The notes beneath the pieces were generated by a model that ran no database searches, was not told where the DNA came from, and saw only the letters and a program-made list of their open reading frames with translations. 64,000 nt of DNA. Origin: Noviherbaspirillum humi. GTDB taxonomy: Bacteria > Pseudomonadota > Gammaproteobacteria > Burkholderiales > Burkholderiaceae_D. A program made the translations under genes and the position numbers. The stretch spans positions 620,001 to 684,000 of the forward strand of contig NZ_FZOT01000001.1 in assembly GCF_900188095.1 (NCBI RefSeq). The letters are read 5' to 3'. This document shows positions 9,535-16,685 of the stretch, piece after piece. How positions within the stretch are numbered: position 1 is the stretch's first letter; every line of letters begins with the position of its first letter.

Positions 9535-9577
9535 TTCTGTCAAGCCGACGCAACGCAAATTTGCTGTAAAAAACTTA

Positions 9578-9606
9578 TTGCACACTACGCATCGACCTAC
9601 TAGAAT
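9578..9606 (+). promoter_or_regulatory. Sigma-70-type promoter of nrdAB
   Basis: TTGCAC (9578-9583), a 17-bp spacer and TAGAAT (9601-9606) form a good -35/-10 pair. Transcription would start near 9613, leaving a leader of about 280 nt before nrdA. The -10 lies inside the first NrdR-like box. Confidence 0.75.
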
Positions 9607-9641
9607 TAGTTTCACCAGCCCGCCAAACCACTAGATGTAGT
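9599..9641 (+). promoter_or_regulatory. Two NrdR-like boxes, 31 bp apart
   Basis: ACTAGAATTAGT at 9599-9610 and ACTAGATGTAGT at 9630-9641 are partial palindromes (ACTA-N4-TAGT) starting exactly 31 bp apart, about three helical turns. This is the arrangement known for NrdR repressor sites before ribonucleotide reductase genes. The first covers the -10 element, so binding should block transcription. nrdR itself is not in the window. Confidence 0.82.
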
Positions 9642-9896
9642 ACCAAAAACCTGGTATTGCGGCGGCGGCAAGATGCAGAAAGTCAATAATTTCAAGGGTT
9701 TCCCTTGCTGAATTAAAGTCGTTCGGCAGTGTCGGCGGGCATACCGTCCACTAGCATCCCCGATTCAGACCCTGCATCCCTGGCTTGCGCCCGTGCGCGA
9801 GGCGGCACCCAATTGGCGAACGGCCCACCCTAGGGCTGCTCACAACGACAAACACCCAGCCGAAAAGCTGAGCACAACACAACTAAAGGAGGCTCG
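9613..9896 (+). other. Long leader of nrdA mRNA
   Basis: About 280 nt of non-coding sequence between the inferred transcription start and the nrdA ATG. It contains a small hairpin (AAGGG-TTT-CCCTT near 9697) and ends in a strong AAAGGAGG 4 nt before the start. I see no known riboswitch. Confidence 0.5.
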
Positions 9897-12812
9897 ATGC
9901 ACTCTACTCAGGAAGTTTCCGTCAAATCCGCAAACGAACTCGGCATGATCGCTCCCCGCAATCCCGCAGCGCCCGCGACGACGACCAACCTGTCGGTCAA
10001 TCTCGGCGACTACAAGATCATCCGCCGCAACGGCACGGTGGTCGGCTTCGAGCCGTCCAAGATTTCCATCGCGATGACCAAGGCCTTCCTCGCCGTGAAC
10101 GGCGGGCAGGGTGCGGCATCGGTGCGGGTGCGCGAGCTGGTCGAGCAGCTGACCGCCAGCGTGGTTTCCGCCCTGGTGCGCCGCCAGCCGGCCGGCGGCA
10201 CTTTTCACATCGAAGACATTCAGGACCAGGTCGAGCTCTCCCTGATGCGCTCCGGCGAGCATGACGTCGCCCGCGCCTATGTGCTGTACCGCGCCAAGCG
10301 CATGGAAGAGCGCGCACAGCAGTCCAAGACCGCTGCCGACACGCCGCAGGTGCATGTGGTGGAAAACGGCGAGCGCCGTCCGCTGGACGTGGCCCAGGTG
10401 CGCGACCTGATCACCGCCGCCTGCATCGGACTGGAAAAGCATGTCGATGCCGAAGCCATCCTGGCCGAGACGCTGAAGAACCTGTACGACGGCGTGCCGG
10501 TTGAAGAGCTGCACAAGTCCGCCATCCTGGCCGCGCGCGCGCTGATGGAAAAGGATCCGGCCTACAGCAAGGTCACTTCCCGCCTGCTGATGCACACCAT
10601 CCGCAAGGAGGTGTTCGGCCAGGAAGTAGCGCAGCAGGATGCCGCCGCCGCCTACATCGATTACTTCCCGCGCTTCATCAAGAAGGGCATCGAAGCCGAC
10701 CTGCTCGATGCCAAGCTGGCTCAGTTTGACCTGCAGAAACTGGCCGAGGCGCTCAAGCCCGAGCACGACCTGAAGTTCGGCTACCTCGGCCTGCAGACGC
10801 TGTACGACCGCTACTTCCTGCACATCAACGGCACTCGCATCGAGATGCCGCAAGCCTTCTTCATGCGCGTGGCGATGGGCCTGTCGCTGAATGAGATCGA
10901 CCGCGAGGCGCGCGCCATCGAGTTCTACAATCTGCTGTCGAGCTTCGACTTCATGAGCTCCACGCCGACCCTGTTCAACTCCGGCACCCAGCGTTCGCAG
11001 CTGTCCTCCTGCTACCTGACCACCGTCTCCGACGACCTCGACGGCATCTACGAAGCCATCAAGGAAAACGCGCTGCTGGCCAAGTACGCCGGCGGACTCG
11101 GCAACGACTGGACCCCGGTGCGCGCGCTCGGCTCCCATATCAAGGGGACCAACGGCAAGTCGCAGGGCGTGGTGCCCTTCCTGAAGGTGGTGAACGACAC
11201 CGCCGTCGCCGTCAACCAGGGCGGCAAGCGCAAGGGCGCCGTCTGCGCCTACCTGGAAACCTGGCACATGGACATCGAGGAATTCCTCGACCTGCGCAAG
11301 AACACCGGCGACGACCGCCGCCGCACCCACGACATGAACACCGCGAACTGGATTCCCGACCTGTTCATGAAGCGCGTGATGGAAAAGGGCGAGTGGACCC
11401 TGTTCTCCCCGAGCGACGTGCCGGACCTGCACGACAAGTACGGCCGCGCCTTCGAGGAAGCCTACCTCGGCTACGAAGCCAAGGCCGCCCGCGGCGAGCT
11501 GAAGCTGTTCAAGAAGGTGCAGGCGCTCGACCTGTGGCGCAAGATGCTGTCGATGCTGTTCGAGACCGGCCATCCCTGGATCACCTTCAAGGATCCATGC
11601 AATATCCGCTCGCCGCAGCAGCATGTCGGCGTGGTGCACAGCTCCAACCTTTGCACCGAGATCACGCTCAACACCAATGACAGCGAAATCGCCGTCTGCA
11701 ACCTCGGCTCGGTCAACCTGCCGGCGCACATGGTGGACGGCAAGCTCGATCACGCCAAGCTGCAGAAGACGATCCGCACGGCAATGCGCATGCTCGACAA
11801 CGTGGTCGACATCAACTACTACGCGGTGAAGAAGGCGCGCGACTCCAACCTGCGCCATCGCCCGGTCGGCATGGGCATCATGGGCTTCCAGGACTGCCTG
11901 CACATGATGCGCGTGCCGTACGCCTCCGCCGATGCGGTGGAGTTCGCCGACCGCTCCATGGAAGCAGTGTGCTACTACGCCTACTGGGCCTCGACCGAGC
12001 TGGCCGAAGAGCGCGGCCGCTACAGCTCCTACCGCGGCTCGCTGTGGGATCGCGGCATCCTGCCGCAGGACTCCCTCAAGCTGCTGGCGGAAGAGCGCGG
12101 CGGCTACCTGGAAGTCGACACCACCGAGAGCATGGACTGGGATGCCCTGCGCAGCCGCATCAAGCAGCACGGCATGCGCAATTCGAACTGCGTGGCGATC
12201 GCCCCGACGGCGACCATCTCGAACATCATCGACGTCTCCGCCTGCATCGAGCCGACTTACCAGAATCTGTATGTGAAGTCGAACCTGTCGGGCGAATTTA
12301 CCGAGATCAACGAGAACCTGGTGCGCGATCTGAAGGCCCGCGGCCTGTGGGATGAAGTCATGGTCGCCGACCTCAAGTACTTCGACGGCAGTCTGGCCAA
12401 GATCGACCGCATCCCGCAGGACCTGCGCGACCTCTACGCCACCGCGTTCGAAGTCGAACCGAAGTGGCTGGTCGAAGCGGCTTCCCGCCGCCAGAAGTGG
12501 ATCGACCAGGCGCAGTCGCTGAACATCTACATGGCGGGCGCCTCCGGCAAGAAGCTCGACGAGACCTACAAGCTGGCCTGGCTGCGCGGTCTGAAAACGA
12601 CCTACTACCTGCGCACCATCGGCGCCACTCACGCAGAGAAGTCGACCACCCGCGCCGGCGCCCTCAACGCGGTCTCCGCCAACGGTGCGCTGAACGGCGC
12701 AGCAGGCGCGGCAGCCGCGCCGGCGGAAGTGCCCGCCGAGGACATCGCCGGTCCGGCATGCATGCTGCGCCCCGGCGACCCCGGCTTCGAGGAATGCGAA
12801 GCCTGCCAGTAA
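9897..12812 (+). CDS. nrdA: Class Ia ribonucleoside-diphosphate reductase, alpha subunit, with two ATP-cones
   Basis: Large subunit that reduces ribonucleoside diphosphates to deoxy forms, using a radical from NrdB. Length 971 aa. There are two consecutive ATP-cone domains: about residues 39-135 (YKIIRRNGTVVGFEPSKI) and about residues 151-235 (VHVVENGERRPLD, then TSRLLMHTIRKEVFG). The catalytic barrel carries SQLSSCYLTT and NLCTEITLNTNDSE with the following AVCNLGSVNLP. The C-terminal redox pair is CEACQ at the very end. The doubled cones and the length resemble the Pseudomonas aeruginosa enzyme. Strong Shine-Dalgarno before ATG 9897. An Ala-rich insert (about residues 915-945) precedes the tail. 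Confidence 0.97.
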   Translation: MHSTQEVSVKSANELGMIAPRNPAAPATTTNLSVNLGDYKIIRRNGTVVGFEPSKISIAMTKAFLAVNGGQGAASVRVRELVEQLTASVVSALVRRQPAGGTFHIEDIQDQVELSLMRSGEHDVARAYVLYRAKRMEERAQQSKTAADTPQVHVVENGERRPLDVAQVRDLITAACIGLEKHVDAEAILAETLKNLYDGVPVEELHKSAILAARALMEKDPAYSKVTSRLLMHTIRKEVFGQEVAQQDAAAAYIDYFPRFIKKGIEADLLDAKLAQFDLQKLAEALKPEHDLKFGYLGLQTLYDRYFLHINGTRIEMPQAFFMRVAMGLSLNEIDREARAIEFYNLLSSFDFMSSTPTLFNSGTQRSQLSSCYLTTVSDDLDGIYEAIKENALLAKYAGGLGNDWTPVRALGSHIKGTNGKSQGVVPFLKVVNDTAVAVNQGGKRKGAVCAYLETWHMDIEEFLDLRKNTGDDRRRTHDMNTANWIPDLFMKRVMEKGEWTLFSPSDVPDLHDKYGRAFEEAYLGYEAKAARGELKLFKKVQALDLWRKMLSMLFETGHPWITFKDPCNIRSPQQHVGVVHSSNLCTEITLNTNDSEIAVCNLGSVNLPAHMVDGKLDHAKLQKTIRTAMRMLDNVVDINYYAVKKARDSNLRHRPVGMGIMGFQDCLHMMRVPYASADAVEFADRSMEAVCYYAYWASTELAEERGRYSSYRGSLWDRGILPQDSLKLLAEERGGYLEVDTTESMDWDALRSRIKQHGMRNSNCVAIAPTATISNIIDVSACIEPTYQNLYVKSNLSGEFTEINENLVRDLKARGLWDEVMVADLKYFDGSLAKIDRIPQDLRDLYATAFEVEPKWLVEAASRRQKWIDQAQSLNIYMAGASGKKLDETYKLAWLRGLKTTYYLRTIGATHAEKSTTRAGALNAVSANGALNGAAGAAAAPAEVPAEDIAGPACMLRPGDPGFEECEACQ

Positions 12813-12829
12813 CCCCGTCGTTGTGACAT

Positions 12830-12852
12830 AGCGCAGGACATGTTCCTGCGCT
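12830..12852 (+). other. Intercistronic hairpin between nrdA and nrdB
   Basis: AGCGCAGGA (12830-12838) pairs perfectly with TCCTGCGCT (12844-12852) around a 5-nt loop. No U-run follows, so it looks more like an mRNA-stability or processing element than a terminator. Confidence 0.65.
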
Positions 12853-12903
12853 TACTTGAAGATAACGATCGACTCACTACAATATTCAGCAAGGAAAAAT
12901 CAC

Positions 12904-14100
12904 ATGCTCAGCTGGGATGACGATATCGCTCCTGCCGCACCCGCCGCTCCGCTTCCCAAGCCGGGGCTGAACTCGGTCGCCTCTGCCGTTCCCAATGCGT
13001 TCGACCGCCAGGCCGTCAATGTGCAGACGATGCACGGCGCACTGGCGCCCGCCTCCAAGCCCGCCGCGTCGGCCGATGCCGGCGGCCGCGTCAATGCCGT
13101 CGACAAGCGCGTCATCAACGGCCAGACCGACGTGAATCAGCTGGTGCCGTTCAAGTACAAATGGGCCTGGGACAAATACCTCGCCGGCTGCGCCAACCAC
13201 TGGATGCCGCAGGAAATCAACATGCAGCGCGACATCGAGCTGTGGAAGAATCCGAACGGCCTGACCGAGGACGAGCGCCGGCTGGTGAAGCGCAATCTCG
13301 GCTTCTTCGTCACCGCCGACTCGCTGGCGGCGAACAACATCGTGCTCGGCACCTATCGCCACATCACCGCGCCGGAATGCCGCCAGTACCTGCTGCGCCA
13401 GGCGTTCGAGGAGGCGATTCACACGCACGCCTACCAGTACATCGTCGAGTCGCTCGGCCTCGATGAAGGCGAGATCTTCAACGCCTATCACGAGGTCGCT
13501 TCGATCCGTGACAAGGATGAGTTCCTGATCCCGTTCATCGACACGCTGACCAACCCGGAATTTACGACGGGCACGACCGAGAATGACCAGAAGCTGCTGA
13601 AGTCGCTCATCGTCTTCGCCTGCCTGATGGAAGGTCTCTTCTTCTATGTCGGCTTCACGCAGATCCTCGCACTCGGACGCCAGAACAAGATGATGGGCGC
13701 GGCGGAGCAGTATCAGTACATCCTGCGCGACGAGTCGATGCACTGCAATTTCGGTATCGACCTCATCAACACCATCAAGCTCGAGAACCCGCATCTGTGG
13801 ACTGCAGAGTTCCGCGAGGAGATCAAAGCGTTGTTTTTACGCGCGGTAGAGTTGGAATATCGTTATGCAGAAGATACAATGCCGCGTGGAGTGCTTGGAC
13901 TGAATGCACCGATGTTCAAGTCGTATTTGAGATTCATCGCGAATCGTCGTGCACAGCAGATCGGACTCGATCTGCTGTATCCGCAGGAAGAGAATCCCTT
14001 CCCCTGGATGAGCGAGATGATCGATCTCAAAAAAGAACGCAACTTCTTTGAGACTCGCGTGATCGAATACCAGACCGGCGGCGCATTGAGCTGGGAATAA
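12904..14100 (+). CDS. nrdB: Class Ia ribonucleoside-diphosphate reductase, beta subunit
   Basis: Small subunit carrying the di-iron/tyrosyl radical cofactor. Length 398 aa. The first 65 or so residues are an Ala/Pro-rich extension before the ferritin-like core. Metal-ligand helices are visible as [15 protein letters not shown] and [10 protein letters not shown], and the C-terminus GGALSWE is the usual tail that docks on NrdA. ATG 12904 has AAGGAAA upstream; an in-frame codon 48 nt earlier lacks support. From about 13810 to the end, codon choice turns markedly less GC-biased (TTG, TTA, GTA, CGT, AGA, GCA) while the protein stays conserved in character. Confidence 0.97.
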   Translation: MLSWDDDIAPAAPAAPLPKPGLNSVASAVPNAFDRQAVNVQTMHGALAPASKPAASADAGGRVNAVDKRVINGQTDVNQLVPFKYKWAWDKYLAGCANHWMPQEINMQRDIELWKNPNGLTEDERRLVKRNLGFFVTADSLAANNIVLGTYRHITAPECRQYLLRQAFEEAIHTHAYQYIVESLGLDEGEIFNAYHEVASIRDKDEFLIPFIDTLTNPEFTTGTTENDQKLLKSLIVFACLMEGLFFYVGFTQILALGRQNKMMGAAEQYQYILRDESMHCNFGIDLINTIKLENPHLWTAEFREEIKALFLRAVELEYRYAEDTMPRGVLGLNAPMFKSYLRFIANRRAQQIGLDLLYPQEENPFPWMSEMIDLKKERNFFETRVIEYQTGGALSWE

Positions 14101-14349
14101 AAATCCAATCGCCGATGGCGAGATCAGCAGTAAGTCAGCATCACCGTTTCACCCATATGCAAGTGGAGAGACAAAGGGCCGGAAGCTTCGATCGAAGCGC
14201 CGGCCACAAACCGAGAGGCCGCAAACAACTTGATGGACAGTAGACGAGCGACTCGATCCAGTACGCGCAAGCCGCCCAGCCCGCTTATCCCGGGCTCGGC
14301 GGCTTTGTCTCTGAAAAAATTCGGTGGCTTCTCCGAAGGACTATCCCAG
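14101..14349 (+). other. Gap after nrdB with two strong hairpins; possible small RNA or 3' UTR
   Basis: No ORF of note. Hairpin 1: GGCCGG (14177-14182) and CCGGCC (14200-14205) enclose the palindrome GCTTCGATCGAAGC (14185-14198). Hairpin 2: AAGCCGCC-c-AGCCCG (14269-14283) pairs with CGGGCT-c-GGCGGCTT (14291-14305). A terminator follows at 14350. The layout fits a structured 3' UTR of nrdB or a separate small RNA; the sequence alone cannot decide. Confidence 0.5.
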
Positions 14350-14378
14350 CGCCGGCCGTAAGGCTGGCGTTTTTTTTG
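14350..14378 (+). terminator. Intrinsic terminator
   Basis: CGCCGGCC (14350-14357), loop GTAA, GGCTGGCG (14362-14369, one G-T wobble), then eight T residues. It ends the nrdAB transcript or a small RNA downstream of it. Confidence 0.93.
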
Positions 14379-14542
14379 GCTGCATTCGCGGTATAGCTTC
14401 CGTTAAGGCGACAACGTCGGGAAGTCGGTGACGCGGGCAGTCAAATGAGGCTGAAGTGCTGCATAGACGAGGGGATGCAGCAGTTCAGCTGGTGCCGAAT
14501 TCATTAGCGCAAACGCTTTTCATGCTTGTGCCGATGAATAAT
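14379..14542. other. Non-coding upstream region of the AlgP-like gene
   Basis: No gene seen. Contains GCTGCAT...ATGCAGC (about 14459-14482), a further possible hairpin. Presumed to hold the promoter of the AlgP-like gene at 14621, but no convincing -35/-10 pair was found. Confidence 0.4.
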
Positions 14543-14572
14543 CCGCAGGAATCATCGCGATGATTAATGCGG
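14543..14572 (+). promoter_or_regulatory. 30-bp dyad upstream of AlgP-like gene
   Basis: AATCATCGCGATGATT (14550-14565) is a perfect 16-bp palindrome. It is extended by CCGCA (14543-14547) and TGCGG (14568-14572) after 2-bp mismatched steps. It ends 48 bp before the start codon at 14621. It could be an operator for a dimeric regulator or a leader hairpin. Confidence 0.6.
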
Positions 14573-14620
14573 GTTTCAACCTTGTAGCTTGATTTTTTCC
14601 ATCACGTGAAGGAGAAACAA

Positions 14621-15235
14621 ATGGCAACAGCCGCAAAGAAAACCGCCGCCAAGAAAGCTGCGCCGGCCAAGAAGGCCGCCGCCAAGAAGGCGCCGGTAGC
14701 CAAGAAAGCCGCCGCCGCCAAGAAAGCTGCACCGGCCAAGAAAGCCACCGCAGCCAAGAAGGCGCCCGTAGCGAAGAAGGCCGCCGCCAAGAAAGCTGCA
14801 CCGGCCAAGAAAGCCACCGCAGCCAAGAAGGCGCCCGTAGCGAAGAAGGCCGCCGCCAAGAAAGCTGCACCGGCCAAGAAAGCCGCCGCAGCCAAGAAGG
14901 CGCCCGTAGCGAAGAAGGCCGCCGCCAAGAAAGCTGCACCGGCCAAGAAAGCCACCGCAGCCAAAAAGGCGCCCGTAGCGAAGAAGGCCGCCGCCAAGAA
15001 AGCTGCACCGGCCAAGAAAGCCGCCGCAGCCAAAAAGGCGCCCGTAGCGAAGAAGGCCGCCGCCAAGAAAGCTGCACCGGCCAAGAAGGCCACCGCAGCC
15101 AAAAAGGCAGCACCGGCCAAGAAAGCCGCACCGGCCAAGAAGGCCGCCGCAGCCAAGCCGGCAGCTGCTCCCGCAGCGAAGACCGTGCTGAATCCGGCAG
15201 CAGCCTGGCCTTTCCCGACCGGCAGCCGTCCGTAA
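14621..15235 (+). CDS. AlgP-like/histone H1-like Lys-Ala-Pro repeat protein
   Basis: A 204-aa, extremely basic, low-complexity protein made of KKAAPAKKA-type units, ending in a non-repetitive tail VLNPAAAWPFPTGSRP. It belongs with the histone H1-like/AlgP group, proposed to bind DNA non-specifically and shape the nucleoid. The DNA is a tandem array of near-identical 69-bp (23-codon) units. ATG 14621 has GAAGGAG at 14609-14615; an in-frame start at 14606 would lie inside that ribosome-binding site and is rejected. It lacks the SWIB domain of the 2.1-2.6 kb gene. Terminators stand on both sides, so it is monocistronic. Confidence 0.9.
   Translation: MATAAKKTAAKKAAPAKKAAAKKAPVAKKAAAAKKAAPAKKATAAKKAPVAKKAAAKKAAPAKKATAAKKAPVAKKAAAKKAAPAKKAAAAKKAPVAKKAAAKKAAPAKKATAAKKAPVAKKAAAKKAAPAKKAAAAKKAPVAKKAAAKKAAPAKKATAAKKAAPAKKAAPAKKAAAAKPAAAPAAKTVLNPAAAWPFPTGSRP
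14690..15106 (+). repeat. Tandem 69-bp coding minisatellite (six units)
   Basis: The marker GCGCC(C/G)GTAG recurs at 14690, 14762, 14831, 14900, 14969 and 15038. Spacing is 72 bp once and then 69 bp four times. Units differ by only a few bases (ACC/GCC, AAG/AAA). The array is in frame, so unit gain or loss would change protein length by 23 residues without a frameshift. Confidence 0.92.
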
Positions 15236-15272
15236 CCGGACCTTGCTTGGTGGCCTGATTAACTTCAGGCAC

Positions 15273-15313
15273 AATCCCGTCGTGTGGTGTTACGCTGCAC
15301 GACGGGATTTTTA
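15273..15313 (+). terminator. Intrinsic terminator after AlgP-like gene
   Basis: AATCCCGTCGTG (15273-15284) pairs perfectly with CACGACGGGATT (15298-15309) over a 13-nt loop, followed by a T-rich run. Confidence 0.92.
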
Positions 15314-15327
15314 TTTAGGGAGCTGAT

Positions 15328-15870
15328 GTGCTGCAGAGCATTCTTACCTTGATCGTCGATACCATCGCCGGCGTCCTCGGCGGCGTGCTGCTGCTGCGGT
15401 TCTGGATGCAGGTCGTGCGGGTCCGGCCGCCTTCATCCCTGGGTCAGTTCGTCTACCAGCTGACCGACTGGCTGGTGAAGCCGCTGCGCCGGATTTTTCC
15501 CGGCGTGGCCGGTTACGACTGGGCCAGCCTGGTCGGCGCCATTCTCGTGATCGTCGCTTCCATCGCCATCGATCTCGCCATCCTCAATCGATTTTCGCCG
15601 AGCGGATTGCTGCTGCTGTCTCTGTTGCGCCTGGCGGAGTGGGTGTTCTACGGCTTCATGGGACTGATCCTGATCGAAGCGGTGTTCAGCTGGGTCAATC
15701 CCTACGCGCCGATGGCGCCGTTCGTCCGCGCCCTGAATGATCCGTTGATGCGGCCGCTGCGCCGGGTGGTGCCGCCTATCGCCAACATCGACCTGTCGCC
15801 GCTGGTGGCGCTCCTGCTGCTGAACATCGGCCTGAAGCTCATCACCTACCTCGTCGTCACGCTGGCCTGA
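15328..15870 (+). CDS. yggT: YggT family membrane protein
   Basis: A 180-aa integral membrane protein made of two repeats of the YggT unit, each with a hydrophobic helix followed by an amphipathic stretch with a PLRRIFP or PLRRVVP motif (about residues 52-58 and 142-148). The family is linked to osmotic shock tolerance and to membrane or division organisation in various bacteria; the exact role is unresolved. GTG start at 15328 with AGGGAG upstream. In many proteobacteria yggT is followed by yggU (DUF167), and the remnant of such a gene follows here. Confidence 0.92.
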   Translation: MLQSILTLIVDTIAGVLGGVLLLRFWMQVVRVRPPSSLGQFVYQLTDWLVKPLRRIFPGVAGYDWASLVGAILVIVASIAIDLAILNRFSPSGLLLLSLLRLAEWVFYGFMGLILIEAVFSWVNPYAPMAPFVRALNDPLMRPLRRVVPPIANIDLSPLVALLLLNIGLKLITYLVVTLA

Positions 15871-15874
15871 GCAG

Positions 15875-16128
15875 ATGTCATCCTGATGGACCGAAGCGGA
15901 TGACGTTCTCTGCCTGACGCTGCACATCATGTCCAACGCGAAGCTGACCGGCCTGGCCGGCCTGTCTGACAGTGCCTACAAGCTTCGGCTGCAGCCGCCC
16001 CGATCGATGGCAAGGCGAACGATGCCCTGGTGCGTTGCTTGGCAAAGCAGCCCGGATTTCCACGCGCTTCGATCATCGTTGCCCATGGCCATGCGGCAAG
16101 ACGGAATCTGATCGAGACAAGCGCTTGA
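15875..16128 (+). pseudogene. yggU: Decayed yggU/DUF167 gene
   Basis: Reading from ATG 15875 gives a TGA at the fourth codon (15884-15886). The same frame then continues through LTLHIMSNAK and SDSAYKLRLQPP, which fits the N-terminal half of DUF167 (YggU) proteins. At about 15997-16002 the match shifts frame, consistent with one lost base. It then continues as IDGKANDALVRCLAK and IIVAHGHAARRNLIE, ending at TGA 16126-16128. The IDGKANDAL and ARRNLIE parts are the family signature. Two independent lesions (nonsense and frameshift), and Leu in place of the usual Arg after NAK, indicate a real pseudogene, although a sequencing error cannot be excluded for the frameshift. Confidence 0.8.
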
Positions 16129-16203
16129 GGATTGAACGCTGCCGAGATGGAGAAGCGGCTGCTCGGCAACCCTCGTGAATGAATGGCCGGTGGCTTCCGC
16201 CGG

Positions 16204-16647
16204 TCAGCGAGTGACCTGGCTGATGCCGTTGCGGGTGACGATGCGTACCGGATCGCCGACCCGGAAAACCTCTCCGGATGTCACGCTGTAGGTGCGCAGT
16301 TCGCCGCTGTCGAGCTGTACCGTGACCTGAGTCTCGGTGCGGGTATTGGCCGATTTTTCCATCGCGTTGCCGGCCACGCCGCCGGCGATGCTGCCGCCCA
16401 CCGAGGCCGCCGTGCTGCCATAACCGCTGCCGATGGTGCTGCCCAGCACCGCGCCGACCACTGTGCCCACCATGGCGCCGACACCCCGCGCCGGGTCGGC
16501 GATGGTCCTGTCGCGCACCTCGGTGATCCGGCCGACCTGAACCAGGGTGGTGCCCTGCGTCGAGCCGATGACGGCAGGCGGCGCCTCCTGCGTGGCGCAT
16601 CCGGAGAGTGCCAGCAGCAGCGCCGCCAGGCCGAGTGCATGTCGCAT
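16204..16647 (-). CDS. Glycine-zipper outer membrane lipoprotein (SlyB/Pcp-like)
   Basis: A 147-aa lipoprotein. The signal peptide ends in the lipobox LSGC (Cys17). A glycine zipper follows (about residues 55-95), rich in GxxxG: VGAMVGTVVGAVLGSTIGSGYG then GGSIAGGVAG with a break between. A C-terminal beta-rich region (about residues 100-147) has QVTVQLDSGE and GDPVRIV, as in SlyB/Pal cross-reacting lipoproteins. Probably in the outer membrane periplasmic face, linked to envelope integrity in relatives. It lies 38 bp behind the PfkB kinase on the same strand. Confidence 0.87.
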   Translation of the reverse strand: MRHALGLAALLLALSGCATQEAPPAVIGSTQGTTLVQVGRITEVRDRTIADPARGVGAMVGTVVGAVLGSTIGSGYGSTAASVGGSIAGGVAGNAMEKSANTRTETQVTVQLDSGELRTYSVTSGEVFRVGDPVRIVTRNGISQVTR

Positions 16648-16685
16648 GAATACTCCTCGAACGAATGCCGCGGCCGGCGCGGCGT

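Noticed and set aside
9607-9896. Cobalamin riboswitch before nrdA
   Set aside because: The gene is class Ia (no B12 need) and no B12-box-like sequence was seen.
9840-12632. 930-codon open frame antisense to nrdA
   Set aside because: Composition is His/Gly/Val/Asp-rich low-meaning sequence, typical of the shadow of a high-GC gene. nrdA on the other strand has all family motifs.
14606-14620. Earlier start for the AlgP-like protein
   Set aside because: The codon lies inside the GAAGGAG ribosome-binding site of ATG 14621.
14690-15106. CRISPR array
   Set aside because: The repeats are contiguous 69-bp coding units without unique spacers.
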